In this document: positions 1 to 8,283 of the stretch, piece after piece | How positions within the stretch are numbered: position 1 is the first letter of the stretch | Layout: each line of letters opens with the position of its first letter | The notes under the pieces: model-generated | What the model was told of the DNA's origin: nothing | The model's database searches: none | What the model saw: the letters and a program-made list of their open reading frames with translations, nothing else | DNA from: Anaerolineales bacterium | GTDB lineage: Bacteria > Chloroflexota > Anaerolineae > Anaerolineales > Villigracilaceae | Length of the DNA stretch: 19,693 bases | Assembly (NCBI GenBank): GCA_016928525.1 | Contig: JAFGKO010000117.1 | Coordinates: 1-19,693 of the forward strand | Reading direction: 5' to 3' | Program-made: the position numbers and the translations under genes

Positions 1-503
1 AGGCCGATTGGACCGCATCCAAACACGCCCACACTCATCCCCGCGCGAAGTTTGCCCAGATCAACTGCATGGATTGCCACGCCGAGCGGCTCGAGCAGCG
101 CGCCATCGGCGAAGGACAGGGAATCGGGTAACGGAAACAGGCAACGGGTCGGAAAAGACGCGCGCTCACGCAACGCGCCATCCGTTTCGCCGTGTCCGGC
201 AAAAATCATGTTTTCGCAAAGATTTGGATGTCCGCGTTCACAGAATTCACAATGCCTGCATGGTATCGCGGGGTCAACCGCAACACGTTGACCGTTCTCT
301 GTTTCACACGCGAATTCATGTCCCAAAACCAGCGGACGTTCCAATTTGGCATCGCCAATCTCCCCCTCACTGAACCAATGTAAATCCGATCCGCAAATGC
401 CTACCGCTTTGACTCGCACCATTGCCTCGCCAGTCACAGGGTCTGGCTCAGGCTCAACATGCAAACGGAGCTCTCCATGAGCGTGCAAGCGTACGGATTT
501 CAT
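1..503 (-). CDS. Zinc-dependent medium-chain dehydrogenase (sorbitol/threonine dehydrogenase-like), partial
   Basis: This is the N-terminal 167 residues of a zinc-binding alcohol dehydrogenase of the Tdh/sorbitol dehydrogenase group (COG1063-like); the gene runs off the left edge. Visible are catalytic-zinc ligands C37 (in GICGSD) and the GHE motif H62-E63, the four-cysteine structural-zinc lobe C82, C85, C88 and C96, the LLEPLGVAIHAV stretch around E138, and the start of the Rossmann glycine motif GCGPIG at 162-167 where the window ends. It begins at ATG 503 with GGAAG four bases upstream, 25 bases after the isomerase stop, so it is probably the next gene of the same operon. The family performs NAD(P)-linked oxidation of a secondary alcohol on a sugar or polyol. 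The exact substrate is unknown; context suggests a sugar or sugar alcohol brought in by the upstream transporter. Confidence 0.93.
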   Translation of the reverse strand, partial: MKSVRLHAHGELRLHVEPEPDPVTGEAMVRVKAVGICGSDLHWFSEGEIGDAKLERPLVLGHEFACETENGQRVAVDPAIPCRHCEFCERGHPNLCENMIFAGHGETDGALRERASFPTRCLFPLPDSLSFADGALLEPLGVAIHAVDLGKLRAGMSVGVFGCGPIG

Positions 504-528
504 TAACTTCCATTCCAGTCATCAACAC

Positions 529-1971
529 TTAATTATGAAAATAGACATCCCAACCCAAATACTTGCTCATGCCTTCGTTGAGGATGGAAGCACATTGGGA
601 TGGGTTGATGGCTACATGATGCTCGAAACCGTTTTCGCAAATATAGGCGAGCAAATTCTGCAGATTAGGGATTTCAACAACGCCGTACCCGCCAAACGTT
701 TTGAGCGGGTCATTCGTCAGGCGGCCCTCGCCCAGGTAGATTTGCACATTCCCTTTGAATTCGTCGGTAGATGCCCGGCAGTAGGTGAAAGGCATGGCAC
801 GGACGCGGCCAACAACCGTGCCAAAGGTGTTTTCCTTGCCTACCGTGCCAGCGATTATGGCCTGGTAATCCATAACAGGAATATCGTCGGCGGAGATTGT
901 ATTATCGACAAAAATATCTTTTGGCAGATTCGAGCAATGGAAGATGACAGCCTTATCCGGATCGTCGCCGTAGTTATTATTCCAATCAACGATGGCGCTG
1001 GGTTTGCCCGTTGCCAGGACCATGGCATACATGCCGACCAAACCTGCGATATCCGTTTCACAGGCAGATGGCATCAGGCTGTTGCTCATCATGCTCATCA
1101 ATGTGCAGGGGACTACGCCGTAAAATTCCTCCATGGCCGTCCAGCACTGCAAGGCGCTAGCCGCCAGGCCGTTTTCGATCATCCACCCTTCGATGACGAC
1201 GCCTAGTTTGGCCATCTTCATTAATGGGTCGGAAGGTATACCTTTGGTGGATACGTAAGCTTGAATCTCATCGACCTTTGTTTTCACCGCCGCTTCGGTA
1301 TCTGCCAGCTTTTGTGCCCGGCCAAAGATTTCGGAGAGGTCGATCGTCTCAACTGAAATACCCGTCCGTTCCAGGAGCTTTTCGCTGTAACGCACTGTCT
1401 TGAAAGCTGCTGGGCGTGCCCCAATGGCTCCCAGGCGAGCCGACTTTAATCCGCGCAGCATGCGGCACATCCCGGCAAAATTGCGCAGGTCTGTTCGGAA
1501 GCTATTGCTTTCCGGATCAACCGTATGCAGTGCCGTCAGGGAATACTTAATCCCATATTGGTTCAGATTATTGCAACAGGACATCTTGCCGCAGAAGGAA
1601 TCGCGCCTATCGGCTGCGGTCATCTTACCGACTTCGTCGGGAAAGGCCTGGATAAGTACAGGGACGTTCAAGTCAGCCCAGCGCAAGGCATTGGCAATGG
1701 CGGTCTCTTCACCAAAATTGGGTAATGTCACCAGAACACCATCGATTTCATCGCGGTGCGCCTTGAATAAATCCGCGCAGTTTTGGGAGTCTGCCAGGCT
1801 GAAAACTGCTCCGTATTGGGTGTCCTCTGGTGTCAGGCAGATTACATTGATCCCTTCCTGTTCCAGCACGTTTAGAATAGTCTTGCGACCACTGTCACAC
1901 AAATGCGAAGGGAAAAAGCCTCGATTGCCGACAATCACCCCAAGTGTGACTGGTCTGAGTTCAGTTCTCAT
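529..1971 (-). CDS. L-fucose/L-arabinose isomerase-like sugar isomerase
   Basis: A cytoplasmic protein of 480 residues resembling the L-fucose isomerase-like family (COG2407), shorter than E. coli FucI (about 590) and near AraA length. Family hallmarks visible are QCWTAMEEFYG at 275-285 with VPC at 287-289, then SACETDIAG at 302-310 supplying a probable metal-ligand glutamate (E305), VDWNNNYGDD at 328-337 supplying the likely aspartate ligand (D329), and C-terminal histidines H451-H452. Known members interconvert aldoses and ketoses with a divalent metal. Here the sugar is unknown; pentoses or 6-deoxyhexoses are reasonable guesses. The start at 1971 has GAGG six bases upstream and lies 24 bases after the membrane-anchored protein gene, so it belongs to the transporter operon. 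It probably isomerises the imported sugar; the following dehydrogenase acts on the same or a related compound. Confidence 0.88.
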   Translation of the reverse strand: MRTELRPVTLGVIVGNRGFFPSHLCDSGRKTILNVLEQEGINVICLTPEDTQYGAVFSLADSQNCADLFKAHRDEIDGVLVTLPNFGEETAIANALRWADLNVPVLIQAFPDEVGKMTAADRRDSFCGKMSCCNNLNQYGIKYSLTALHTVDPESNSFRTDLRNFAGMCRMLRGLKSARLGAIGARPAAFKTVRYSEKLLERTGISVETIDLSEIFGRAQKLADTEAAVKTKVDEIQAYVSTKGIPSDPLMKMAKLGVVIEGWMIENGLAASALQCWTAMEEFYGVVPCTLMSMMSNSLMPSACETDIAGLVGMYAMVLATGKPSAIVDWNNNYGDDPDKAVIFHCSNLPKDIFVDNTISADDIPVMDYQAIIAGTVGKENTFGTVVGRVRAMPFTYCRASTDEFKGNVQIYLGEGRLTNDPLKTFGGYGVVEIPNLQNLLAYICENGFEHHVAINPSQCASILNEGMSKYLGWDVYFHN

Positions 1972-1995
1972 GATTACCTCATCATCCTAATGATG

Positions 1996-2919
1996 TTATT
2001 TTTCGGTAATGTCGATCGCATAATTCGCAAATAGTCGCGCCTTTCCAGTCTCCACACTAAGCATGATATATAAGCCTCTGACTTCTTGAGGAACCGCAAC
2101 CACGGTCGACCATTCCGCCTTAGCGCCTGCTGGAGTGATCGGTACGGACACAATATCCGGGGTTTCATAAAATCCATAGAGAATACCATCCTGCCCGATT
2201 ACAGGCGGGTTGCCAATATGAACGTAAGTAGCGTATTCACCGGGATTGAGGGTTTCCCACGAAAACTGCAAACCGTTATCCGTGCGCTGGACATCCGTAA
2301 GAGTAAGAGTAACTTTATTGAGTGCAACGATCTCAGTATCAATTTTTTGGGCCAACCCCTCGGCCTGTTCGGTAAGCGGATATGCCAGATCCGTGACAAC
2401 TTCGTCCAGGTTTAATTCCAACTCATCGTCGACTTTATTCTTGTCCTGTTCATAATAGTTATATTGCCCGGTAACGTAGGTATAAGGGATAGAAAGTTTC
2501 GAGCCGGGTGCAGCCTCCGCACCTGCGCACTCCACATAAATAAGCTGAAGCATGGGTTCCCATTTTGTCCCCGCGATGTATCCGCGCATCTGGAAACCCG
2601 GCGCCAGGCGGTGTCCTCCCGTGCTGACATAGACCGTATCACAGTTTGTGGTTTTGCCTCCACTGGTAAGCACGGCAGGCTTGCCTTCAATGGTTTTCAT
2701 TGCGCTCCAATCGCCAGTTTCATTTCGTATGGTGATATCGATGTGCAAATCTCCGGCCTCAGATTTTCCGATGTTCGTCACCACAGCACTCCAACCGTTT
2801 GATCCTTTACCTGCTGTGCCCGAGGTTTCTATTCCTTCGGGCAATACAATATAGGCACAAGCATAGATAACCATTATATAAGCCAGGAGGGTTGGTACCA
2901 GCACTCTCTTGATGATCAT
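1996..2919 (-). CDS. Membrane-anchored extracytoplasmic protein of unknown function
   Basis: I do not recognise this 307-residue protein. The N-terminus has basic K4 and R5, a hydrophobic stretch of about residues 6-26 and a cysteine at 21 (IYAC). It could therefore be a signal anchor or an atypical lipoprotein, although Tyr at -2 does not fit a lipobox well. The rest alternates short hydrophobic strands with polar turns, as expected for beta-sandwich domains: one at about 40-150 with two cysteines (C93, C131) that could form a disulfide, an acidic linker at about 158-175, and a second beta-rich region at about 200-305. Its start follows AGGAG closely and lies 13 bases after the permease stop, so it is almost certainly co-transcribed and probably acts at the cell surface with the transporter. 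Function unknown. Confidence 0.85.
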   Translation of the reverse strand: MIIKRVLVPTLLAYIMVIYACAYIVLPEGIETSGTAGKGSNGWSAVVTNIGKSEAGDLHIDITIRNETGDWSAMKTIEGKPAVLTSGGKTTNCDTVYVSTGGHRLAPGFQMRGYIAGTKWEPMLQLIYVECAGAEAAPGSKLSIPYTYVTGQYNYYEQDKNKVDDELELNLDEVVTDLAYPLTEQAEGLAQKIDTEIVALNKVTLTLTDVQRTDNGLQFSWETLNPGEYATYVHIGNPPVIGQDGILYGFYETPDIVSVPITPAGAKAEWSTVVAVPQEVRGLYIMLSVETGKARLFANYAIDITEK

Positions 2920-2932
2920 TTTCTCTCTCCTT

Positions 2933-4540
2933 TTACGGCGCTGCAGTAAACTTTGGAAGAATCGGCCTGATGATCGAAAGAGTATAGCCGTACTCAGGCT
3001 GCATATCTACGCCGCCATCTACAGCAGTTACGCTCTTTACCTGGTCATTGTAGGATATGGTCAGGTAGTGTGCGTAACATTGCCGGCAGGGGTTGTGGTA
3101 GGTGCTGAACATTTTTTCTGTAAACCATCCATATTCATCACTGGCAGTTATTAAGATCCTCTCAAGTTCAAGCGGATCTACTTGCGCTTCTACAGGTTCA
3201 TTGCCTGCACCATTGTCAGCAAAGATGCGTCCATCCGGGTAGATAGCATATAATTCATCGACACAAGCAGTTCCGGCAGTTCGGTTGTAAACAATAACTG
3301 CCCCATCCGCTATAAAGCTGGCGGCTTCTTCTTCCCGGAAGGGAGCTATCTCACAAGCGGTGGCAGCCATGGTTTCAGTCCCGTTGCCATTCCTCACCTG
3401 GGGAACGAAGACGATCGCAAGCGCAATCAGAATTACAACTCCGCTTCCTGCCAGCACCTGTCTTCGTCTTCGTAGACGAGCGGTTGCTAATGCTTGGGGA
3501 TCTTGGATCCGTTTCCGACCTTCTTTACGGGCAGCCAGGACACTCTGCACGCCAATGAAGACCAGCATTAACAGTCCGATGACAATTTTTGTCCACCAGG
3601 AACTCAGTGAGCCTATGAACTGGATCAGGGTTTGGGTGATGGCAAGAACTAATACACCAAACAACGTACCAAAGACATATCCTGAACCTCCAGTCAGCAT
3701 CGTACCGCCGATGACCACGGAGGCGATCACGTCCAGTTCAAAGCCAGTAGCATAAAATCCATGTCCGGATGCAACGAAAACACTCCAATAAACGCCGGCC
3801 AGCGCTGAACAAAATCCGTTGAACGCGTAAACCAATAATTTTGTGGTTTCGACTGGCAAGCCCATTAATCGAGCGGACTGTTCATTTCTGCCTTCATTGC
3901 CTCCGATAGCGTAGACTGTACGACCGAATCGGGTATAGTGGGCGATAAATATTGCTATCCCAAAAAGGATAAATGCAACCACCACAAAAATGGAGATAAA
4001 TGGCACAGGCTTGCCTTGACTCATAGCAAGTTCAGTCCAACCCGGAATCAAGAGTTTGGTCTGCCCAAGGATCTTATAGATACGGTTATCAATTGCGATG
4101 GCGTCGTCGCTGATGAAGAAGCACATCCCGCGGGCAAACCACAATCCCGCCAGGGTTGCAATGAACGGCTGTACCTTCATATAAGCGATGAAACTGCCCA
4201 TAATGGAACCCAGGGCTGTGCCCATAACCAACATAAGCAGGATAACCAGCCAGGCGTTCATGCCTTCTCGCAGCAATGCTGCACTCGCGACCGTTGTCAA
4301 GGCCACCACGCCGGCAACCGACAGATCAATGCCGCCCGTAAGAATGACGAACGTCATTCCTATAGCGCTAATGAAGGTGTAAGCATTGTTTCTGAATAAG
4401 TTAAAGAAAACCTGTGGATTACGCATAGCCGGATAGAGGATTGCTCCAACTACGTAGGCAACCACTACCAGTGCGGCTGTTGCCGAGATTGGAATGAACC
4501 TTCGGTTTTTGGTCACAAAAGTGTTGATTGCTTGTAGCAT
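2933..4540 (-). CDS. YjfF-like CUT2 ABC permease fused to a C-terminal extracytoplasmic domain
   Basis: Residues 1-340 are a complete inner-membrane permease of the RbsC/YjfF family (BPD_transp_2). The first helix is at about 16-36, the substrate-pathway motif LTGGIDLSVAGVVAL is at 67-81, and the second conserved motif VIASVVIGGTMLTGG is at 271-285. E. coli YjfF is about 330 residues; this protein is 535. The extra part is a basic linker (about 338-360, ending RLRRRR), one more hydrophobic helix (about 363-380) and a soluble domain of about 150 residues with C396, C426, C485 and C488. This tail ends with NPCRQCYAHYLTISYNDQ and VKSVTAVDGG, reminiscent of small beta-domains of the emfourin/DUF6438 type, a weak resemblance only. 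It starts two bases after the preceding permease stop, with GAGG upstream. The family's fourth-gene position fits YjfF. Confidence 0.9.
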   Translation of the reverse strand: MLQAINTFVTKNRRFIPISATAALVVVAYVVGAILYPAMRNPQVFFNLFRNNAYTFISAIGMTFVILTGGIDLSVAGVVALTTVASAALLREGMNAWLVILLMLVMGTALGSIMGSFIAYMKVQPFIATLAGLWFARGMCFFISDDAIAIDNRIYKILGQTKLLIPGWTELAMSQGKPVPFISIFVVVAFILFGIAIFIAHYTRFGRTVYAIGGNEGRNEQSARLMGLPVETTKLLVYAFNGFCSALAGVYWSVFVASGHGFYATGFELDVIASVVIGGTMLTGGSGYVFGTLFGVLVLAITQTLIQFIGSLSSWWTKIVIGLLMLVFIGVQSVLAARKEGRKRIQDPQALATARLRRRRQVLAGSGVVILIALAIVFVPQVRNGNGTETMAATACEIAPFREEEAASFIADGAVIVYNRTAGTACVDELYAIYPDGRIFADNGAGNEPVEAQVDPLELERILITASDEYGWFTEKMFSTYHNPCRQCYAHYLTISYNDQVKSVTAVDGGVDMQPEYGYTLSIIRPILPKFTAAP

Positions 4541-4542
4541 AG

Positions 4543-5622
4543 CTAGACCTCTTTCCGTTCGGCAGCGATCTTCTGGAAGAAGCCTCTGACCTGTTCTGAA
4601 TACAGGAGGATGACGAGGATAACTACAACGCCTTTGATTGCCTGAAGAGCAAAAGCCGGGACACCGATGGCATACATGGATGTGTTGACAGCCTGCATAA
4701 CCATCGCGCCGATGATGCTGGCCAGGATGGAGAAACGCCCGCCTGCCATGGATGTCCCGCCGATTACCACCGCAAGGATGGCATCTAATTCGAGGGCTAA
4801 ACCGATGTTATTGGCATCCGATGTTTTGATATTCGCACTGGCGACCAAACCCGCAACCCCGGCGCAGAAGCCGCAAAACGTATAAGCCAGCAACTTGATC
4901 TTTCGTTCGCTGATCCCGCTGAAAAAGCTGGAGCGAGAATTGATGCCGACCGATTCGATGAACATGCCTATGGCTGTCCTGCGGGTAAGAAGCCAGGTGA
5001 GCGCGTATATAAAGGCCACCAAGTACAGGGCAAACGGCAGGACGATCCATCCCTGCCCGATAAATGCATACGGTTCGTAGAAGATTTGGATCCTTACCCC
5101 ATTCGTGATCAACTGGGCAATGCCGCGCCCGGCGATCATCAGGATCAGGGTGCCCACCATGGCTTGAATTCTCACGTAGGCAACCAGCACCCCATTCCAC
5201 AGGCCGCACATTGTAGCAACAAAGAGTGTCACAAGAATGACCAACCAGAGCGGCAAATAGGTGTAAGTGGGATCCATGACCAATCTCTGGAGTTCGACGG
5301 TCAGTTCTTTGCCGATCACCCAGGGGTTCATCATCAGGGCTGCAACTGAAGCGGCAATTGCCATAACGGCACCCACCGAGAGATCCACTCCGCCAGTGGC
5401 AATGACCAGCGTCATGCCGATAGCCAGCAGGGCTACTGTCGAACCGTTCCGCAGGACGTCAATCAGGTTCCCATACAGGTTGCCATCTCTAATCTCTATC
5501 CTGAAAAAATTTGGGACGAGGATCAAGTCGATGATCAGGACGAGCGCAAAAGCAATCAATGGAAAAAAGAGCCTGTTCTCGGTGACTCTTCTCAAGTTGA
5601 AGGGGGCTTGCGGTTTCTTCAT
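4543..5622 (-). CDS. ytfT: YtfT-like CUT2 ABC transporter permease
   Basis: A 359-residue polytopic inner-membrane permease of the RbsC/YtfT family (BPD_transp_2). Conserved stretches are ATGGVDLSVGAVMAIAA at 75-91 and LELDAILAVVIGGTSMAGG at 277-295; hydrophobic helices recur from about residue 19 to 341. It overlaps the ATPase stop by four bases (ATGA) and is followed after two bases by the second permease, giving the ytfQ-R-T-yjfF order. The overall pattern, including the short cytoplasmic N-terminus, matches YtfT better than RbsC. With the YjfF-like protein it should form the heterodimeric membrane channel. In E. coli the system takes up galactofuranose; substrate here is inferred only from homology and may differ, for example arabinofuranose. 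Confidence 0.93.
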   Translation of the reverse strand: MKKPQAPFNLRRVTENRLFFPLIAFALVLIIDLILVPNFFRIEIRDGNLYGNLIDVLRNGSTVALLAIGMTLVIATGGVDLSVGAVMAIAASVAALMMNPWVIGKELTVELQRLVMDPTYTYLPLWLVILVTLFVATMCGLWNGVLVAYVRIQAMVGTLILMIAGRGIAQLITNGVRIQIFYEPYAFIGQGWIVLPFALYLVAFIYALTWLLTRRTAIGMFIESVGINSRSSFFSGISERKIKLLAYTFCGFCAGVAGLVASANIKTSDANNIGLALELDAILAVVIGGTSMAGGRFSILASIIGAMVMQAVNTSMYAIGVPAFALQAIKGVVVILVILLYSEQVRGFFQKIAAERKEV

Positions 5623-7142
5623 GATTCACTCCCTGCAATCGCTTGCATGATGGTGTGTTCGTCCACCTCACCGGTAAACTCAGCTACTTTCTCGCGTTCG
5701 CGTAACACGGCGATGCGGTGGCAAGTACGCAGCACTTCCTCCAGTTCAGAGGAAATAAATACGCACGCCTTGCCTTCCTCTGCCAGGGAAAGCACCAGTT
5801 TTTGAATCTCGGCCTTGGTACCCACATCGATCCCACGGGTAGGTTCATCCAAGATAAGTACCTGTGGATTTGTGGCCAGCCACCTTGCCAGAATGACTTT
5901 CTGCTGATTGCCGCCACTCAGATTTTTTGCTGGTTGATCAGGTGAGGGCGTTGCAATTTTTAGCATCTCGATGTATTTGTCTGCAATGGCGTACTGTTCT
6001 TGCGCGCTCAGATGCCTGAACCAGCCCTGGTTCGCTTGTATAGCTAGAACGATATTTTCTCTAACGGTAAGATCATCTACAATTCCTTCAGCTTTACGAT
6101 CTTCCGGACAAAGGGCCACACCACGTTTGATTGATCCGAGAGGGCTGTAATCATGGACCGTCTTGCCATTGAATTCAATCGAGCCTGTATCCGGTTTTTC
6201 GGTACCGAACAAAATACCCGCCGTCTCTGTGCGTCCTGAGCCGAGCAGGCCTGCCAGGCCAACCACTTCCCCGGCGTGCAATTCTAAATCGAACGGTGAA
6301 ATAGCTCCTGCCCGACCCAACCCCTTGGCCGTCAATATCGCCTCACTTTCAATATGTTTGCTACTTTCCAATTTGACCTTTGTCATCTCATCAAGTTCGG
6401 CCAGGATGCGGCCGATCATTTTTGCAATCAGTTCGATGCGTGATAGTGATGCGGTGTCAAAAGTTCCGACTAGCTTTCCGTTCCGTAAGACAGTAATCCT
6501 GTCTGAAATTTCGTAAATCTGTCCAATGAAATGGGTTATGAAGATAATGCCTACTCCGTCTTCTCTAAGTTTTCTCATCACCTTGAATAATTGCTGCGTT
6601 TCGAGTGCATCCAAGCTGGATGTTGGTTCATCCAGGATCAGGATCTTCGCAGATGCGATGTCAAGAGCTCGTGCAATAGCCACCATCTGCTGAATGGCTA
6701 CTGTGTATGTGTCTAGTGGCTGGGTGACATCGATTTCAACGCCAAGTAAGCGTTGTAGTACTTCCGCGGCCTCAGCATTCATCCTCGCCCAATCAATGCT
6801 GCCAAATCTTTGGGGTTCCCGTCCAAGCAAAATATTTTCTGCTACAGTCAGGTTCATACACAAATTGATTTCTTGATAGACAGTGCTGATACCAAGAGCC
6901 TGAGCATGTTTTGGCGATCGGGCGTGAATCTCTAGACCGTCCAGGATAATCTTGCCCGCATCAGGCCGATCCACTCCGGTCAACACTTTGATCAAGGTAG
7001 ACTTGCCGGCACCGTTTTCTCCTACCAAACAGTGAATTTCGCCTCTCCTCAGGGTAAAGTCAACGCTTTCTAATGCTTGTACGCCCGGGAAGGACTTACT
7101 GATACCTTCCATTGTGAGAATGTAATCATTCGCTTCGGACAT
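5619..7142 (-). CDS. ytfR: YtfR-like CUT2 sugar ABC transporter ATPase (double NBD)
   Basis: A 507-residue cytoplasmic ATPase made of two fused nucleotide-binding domains. The first has Walker A GENGAGKS (41-48), Walker B LILDE (168-172) and a switch histidine H204, but its signature is degenerate (TVAIQQM, about 147-153). The second has a degenerate P-loop (GLLGSGRT, 298-305), an intact LSGGNQQ (408-414) and LILDEPTRGIDVG (429-441). Walker A/B of domain one therefore pairs with LSGGN of domain two to give one canonical ATP site, as in RbsA/MglA-type proteins. It powers the two permeases encoded next. The start at 7142 has GAGGT nine bases upstream. It is separated from the binding-protein gene by 121 bases with two hairpins. 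Confidence 0.95.
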   Translation of the reverse strand: MSEANDYILTMEGISKSFPGVQALESVDFTLRRGEIHCLVGENGAGKSTLIKVLTGVDRPDAGKIILDGLEIHARSPKHAQALGISTVYQEINLCMNLTVAENILLGREPQRFGSIDWARMNAEAAEVLQRLLGVEIDVTQPLDTYTVAIQQMVAIARALDIASAKILILDEPTSSLDALETQQLFKVMRKLREDGVGIIFITHFIGQIYEISDRITVLRNGKLVGTFDTASLSRIELIAKMIGRILAELDEMTKVKLESSKHIESEAILTAKGLGRAGAISPFDLELHAGEVVGLAGLLGSGRTETAGILFGTEKPDTGSIEFNGKTVHDYSPLGSIKRGVALCPEDRKAEGIVDDLTVRENIVLAIQANQGWFRHLSAQEQYAIADKYIEMLKIATPSPDQPAKNLSGGNQQKVILARWLATNPQVLILDEPTRGIDVGTKAEIQKLVLSLAEEGKACVFISSELEEVLRTCHRIAVLREREKVAEFTGEVDEHTIMQAIAGSES

Positions 7143-7175
7143 GCTTGCCTACCTCTTCGATACAATGTGTTTCGG

Positions 7176-7206
7176 TTGGGGAGCGGTGCATTGCACCACT
7201 CCCCAA
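7176..7206 (-). other. Stable intercistronic hairpin upstream of the YtfR-like ATPase gene
   Basis: Inverted arms TTGGGGAG (7176-7183) and CTCCCCAA (7199-7206) enclose GGTGCA (7185-7190) and TGCACC (7192-7197), with one C-A mismatch, giving a long GC-rich stem with a tiny loop. No T-run follows on the minus strand, so it is unlikely to be a full intrinsic terminator. It more likely stabilises the upstream binding-protein mRNA or partly attenuates transcription, keeping the binding protein in excess over the channel and ATPase. Confidence 0.7.
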
Positions 7207-7228
7207 TCATTTTCGTTCTAGACCTTAA

Positions 7229-7253
7229 TTAGCGACTTGTAAAGAGTCGCTAA
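7229..7253 (-). other. Hairpin just after the binding-protein stop codon
   Basis: A perfect nine-base inverted repeat, TTAGCGACT (7229-7237) and AGTCGCTAA (7245-7253), with a seven-base loop, begins 10 bases past the binding-protein stop in transcript order. The bases after it on the minus strand are A/T-rich but lack a clean T-run, so it could be a weak terminator or a 3'-end stabiliser. Confidence 0.65.
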
Positions 7254-7263
7254 ATCAAGTCCA

Positions 7264-8283
7264 TTAGTACGTGCGACCAGCAGTGATTTCCTCGAGATTC
7301 GGGTCATCGGCGCGGAACACGCCTTCCTGCGAAGGAACCCACTTGGGCAGTTCTTCGCCATTTGCAGCCTTCAGAGCGGCTTCATAGACCTGCGGAGCGA
7401 GTAGCGGGTTGCATTCCACGGTCACGTTCAGGTCGCCAGCGAGCATGGCTTTGAAAGCGTTGCCGGTGGCATCTACCGAGAGGATCTTGACATCCACGCC
7501 GGGTGTCAGGCCAGCCTCTTTGAGCGCTTCAATAGCGCCGAACGCCATCTCATCGTTCTGGCCAAATATGCCCTGGACGTCCTGGCTTTCCTTCAACCAG
7601 GCTTCAGTAACTTGCTTACCTTCAGTGGCACTCCAGTTGCCGGTCTGGCTGTTGGTAATTTCAATACCACATGCGCCCATGCCCTCACGGAAGCCCTGGC
7701 CGCGGTCTTTGGCAGCGGATGAACCCACGTTGCCAACCAGTTCCCAGACTTTCTTGCCTTCCATGCCCTCCAGCAACTTGCACATCTCCTCAGCAGCCTT
7801 GCGCCCTTCCAGAGCGAAATCGGAGCCGATGTAAGTGACATACAGGTCTTCAGGGGCATCGATGCGGCGGTCTTCGATGACAACAAGCTTGCCGGCATCC
7901 TTAGCTTCCTGTAGAACCTCTTCCCAACCGGTTGTCTCGAGTGCAGCAAGGACAATGACGTTCACTTCGGGATCCTGGTTGAACTGGTGGAAGCCTGCAA
8001 CCTGCTTTGCCAGGTCATTCTGTGAATCGTAGAATTTCAGGGTCAGGCCCAATTGTTCCGCAGTTTCCTTGAAGGAAGCGGTGTTGGCAGCGCGCCAGCC
8101 ACCCTCGGAACCGGTTTGCAGGAATCCGACAACCAAATCGGAATACTGACAATTGGGTGCGCAATCGAGGCCAGCTTTTGGCTTCTCAGGTTCGGCTGGT
8201 GCAGCTGGCGCCGCAGGCTGGCAGGCTACCAGGACCATCGCGGCAACGACGAACAGAAAAACGAGTTTTTTGAAGCGAAACAT
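7264..8283 (-). CDS. ytfQ: YtfQ-like sugar-binding lipoprotein
   Basis: A 339-residue solute-binding protein of the Peripla_BP_4 family. I chose the start at 8283 because it gives a textbook lipoprotein signal (basic FRFKK, hydrophobic core, lipobox LVAC with C21) followed by a Pro/Ala linker, and because AGGAGAG precedes it by eight bases. An upstream in-frame ATG at 8463 would add 60 residues with no signal. GSEGGWRAANTASF at 58-71, TTGWEEVLQEAKDAG at 117-131 and the EDRRID run at 137-142 closely follow E. coli YtfQ, the galactofuranose receptor. GQNDEMAFGAIEAL (241-254) and D271 are typical second-lobe ligand contacts. C41 and C45 are extra cysteines near the linker. It delivers sugar to the channel encoded downstream. 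Confidence 0.93.
   Translation of the reverse strand: MFRFKKLVFLFVVAAMVLVACQPAAPAAPAEPEKPKAGLDCAPNCQYSDLVVGFLQTGSEGGWRAANTASFKETAEQLGLTLKFYDSQNDLAKQVAGFHQFNQDPEVNVIVLAALETTGWEEVLQEAKDAGKLVVIEDRRIDAPEDLYVTYIGSDFALEGRKAAEEMCKLLEGMEGKKVWELVGNVGSSAAKDRGQGFREGMGACGIEITNSQTGNWSATEGKQVTEAWLKESQDVQGIFGQNDEMAFGAIEALKEAGLTPGVDVKILSVDATGNAFKAMLAGDLNVTVECNPLLAPQVYEAALKAANGEELPKWVPSQEGVFRADDPNLEEITAGRTY

Noticed and set aside
535..1206. Plus-strand frame of 223 residues inside the isomerase gene
   Set aside because: It is antisense to a clear family protein, has no recognisable domain and no RBS; a mirror-frame shadow.
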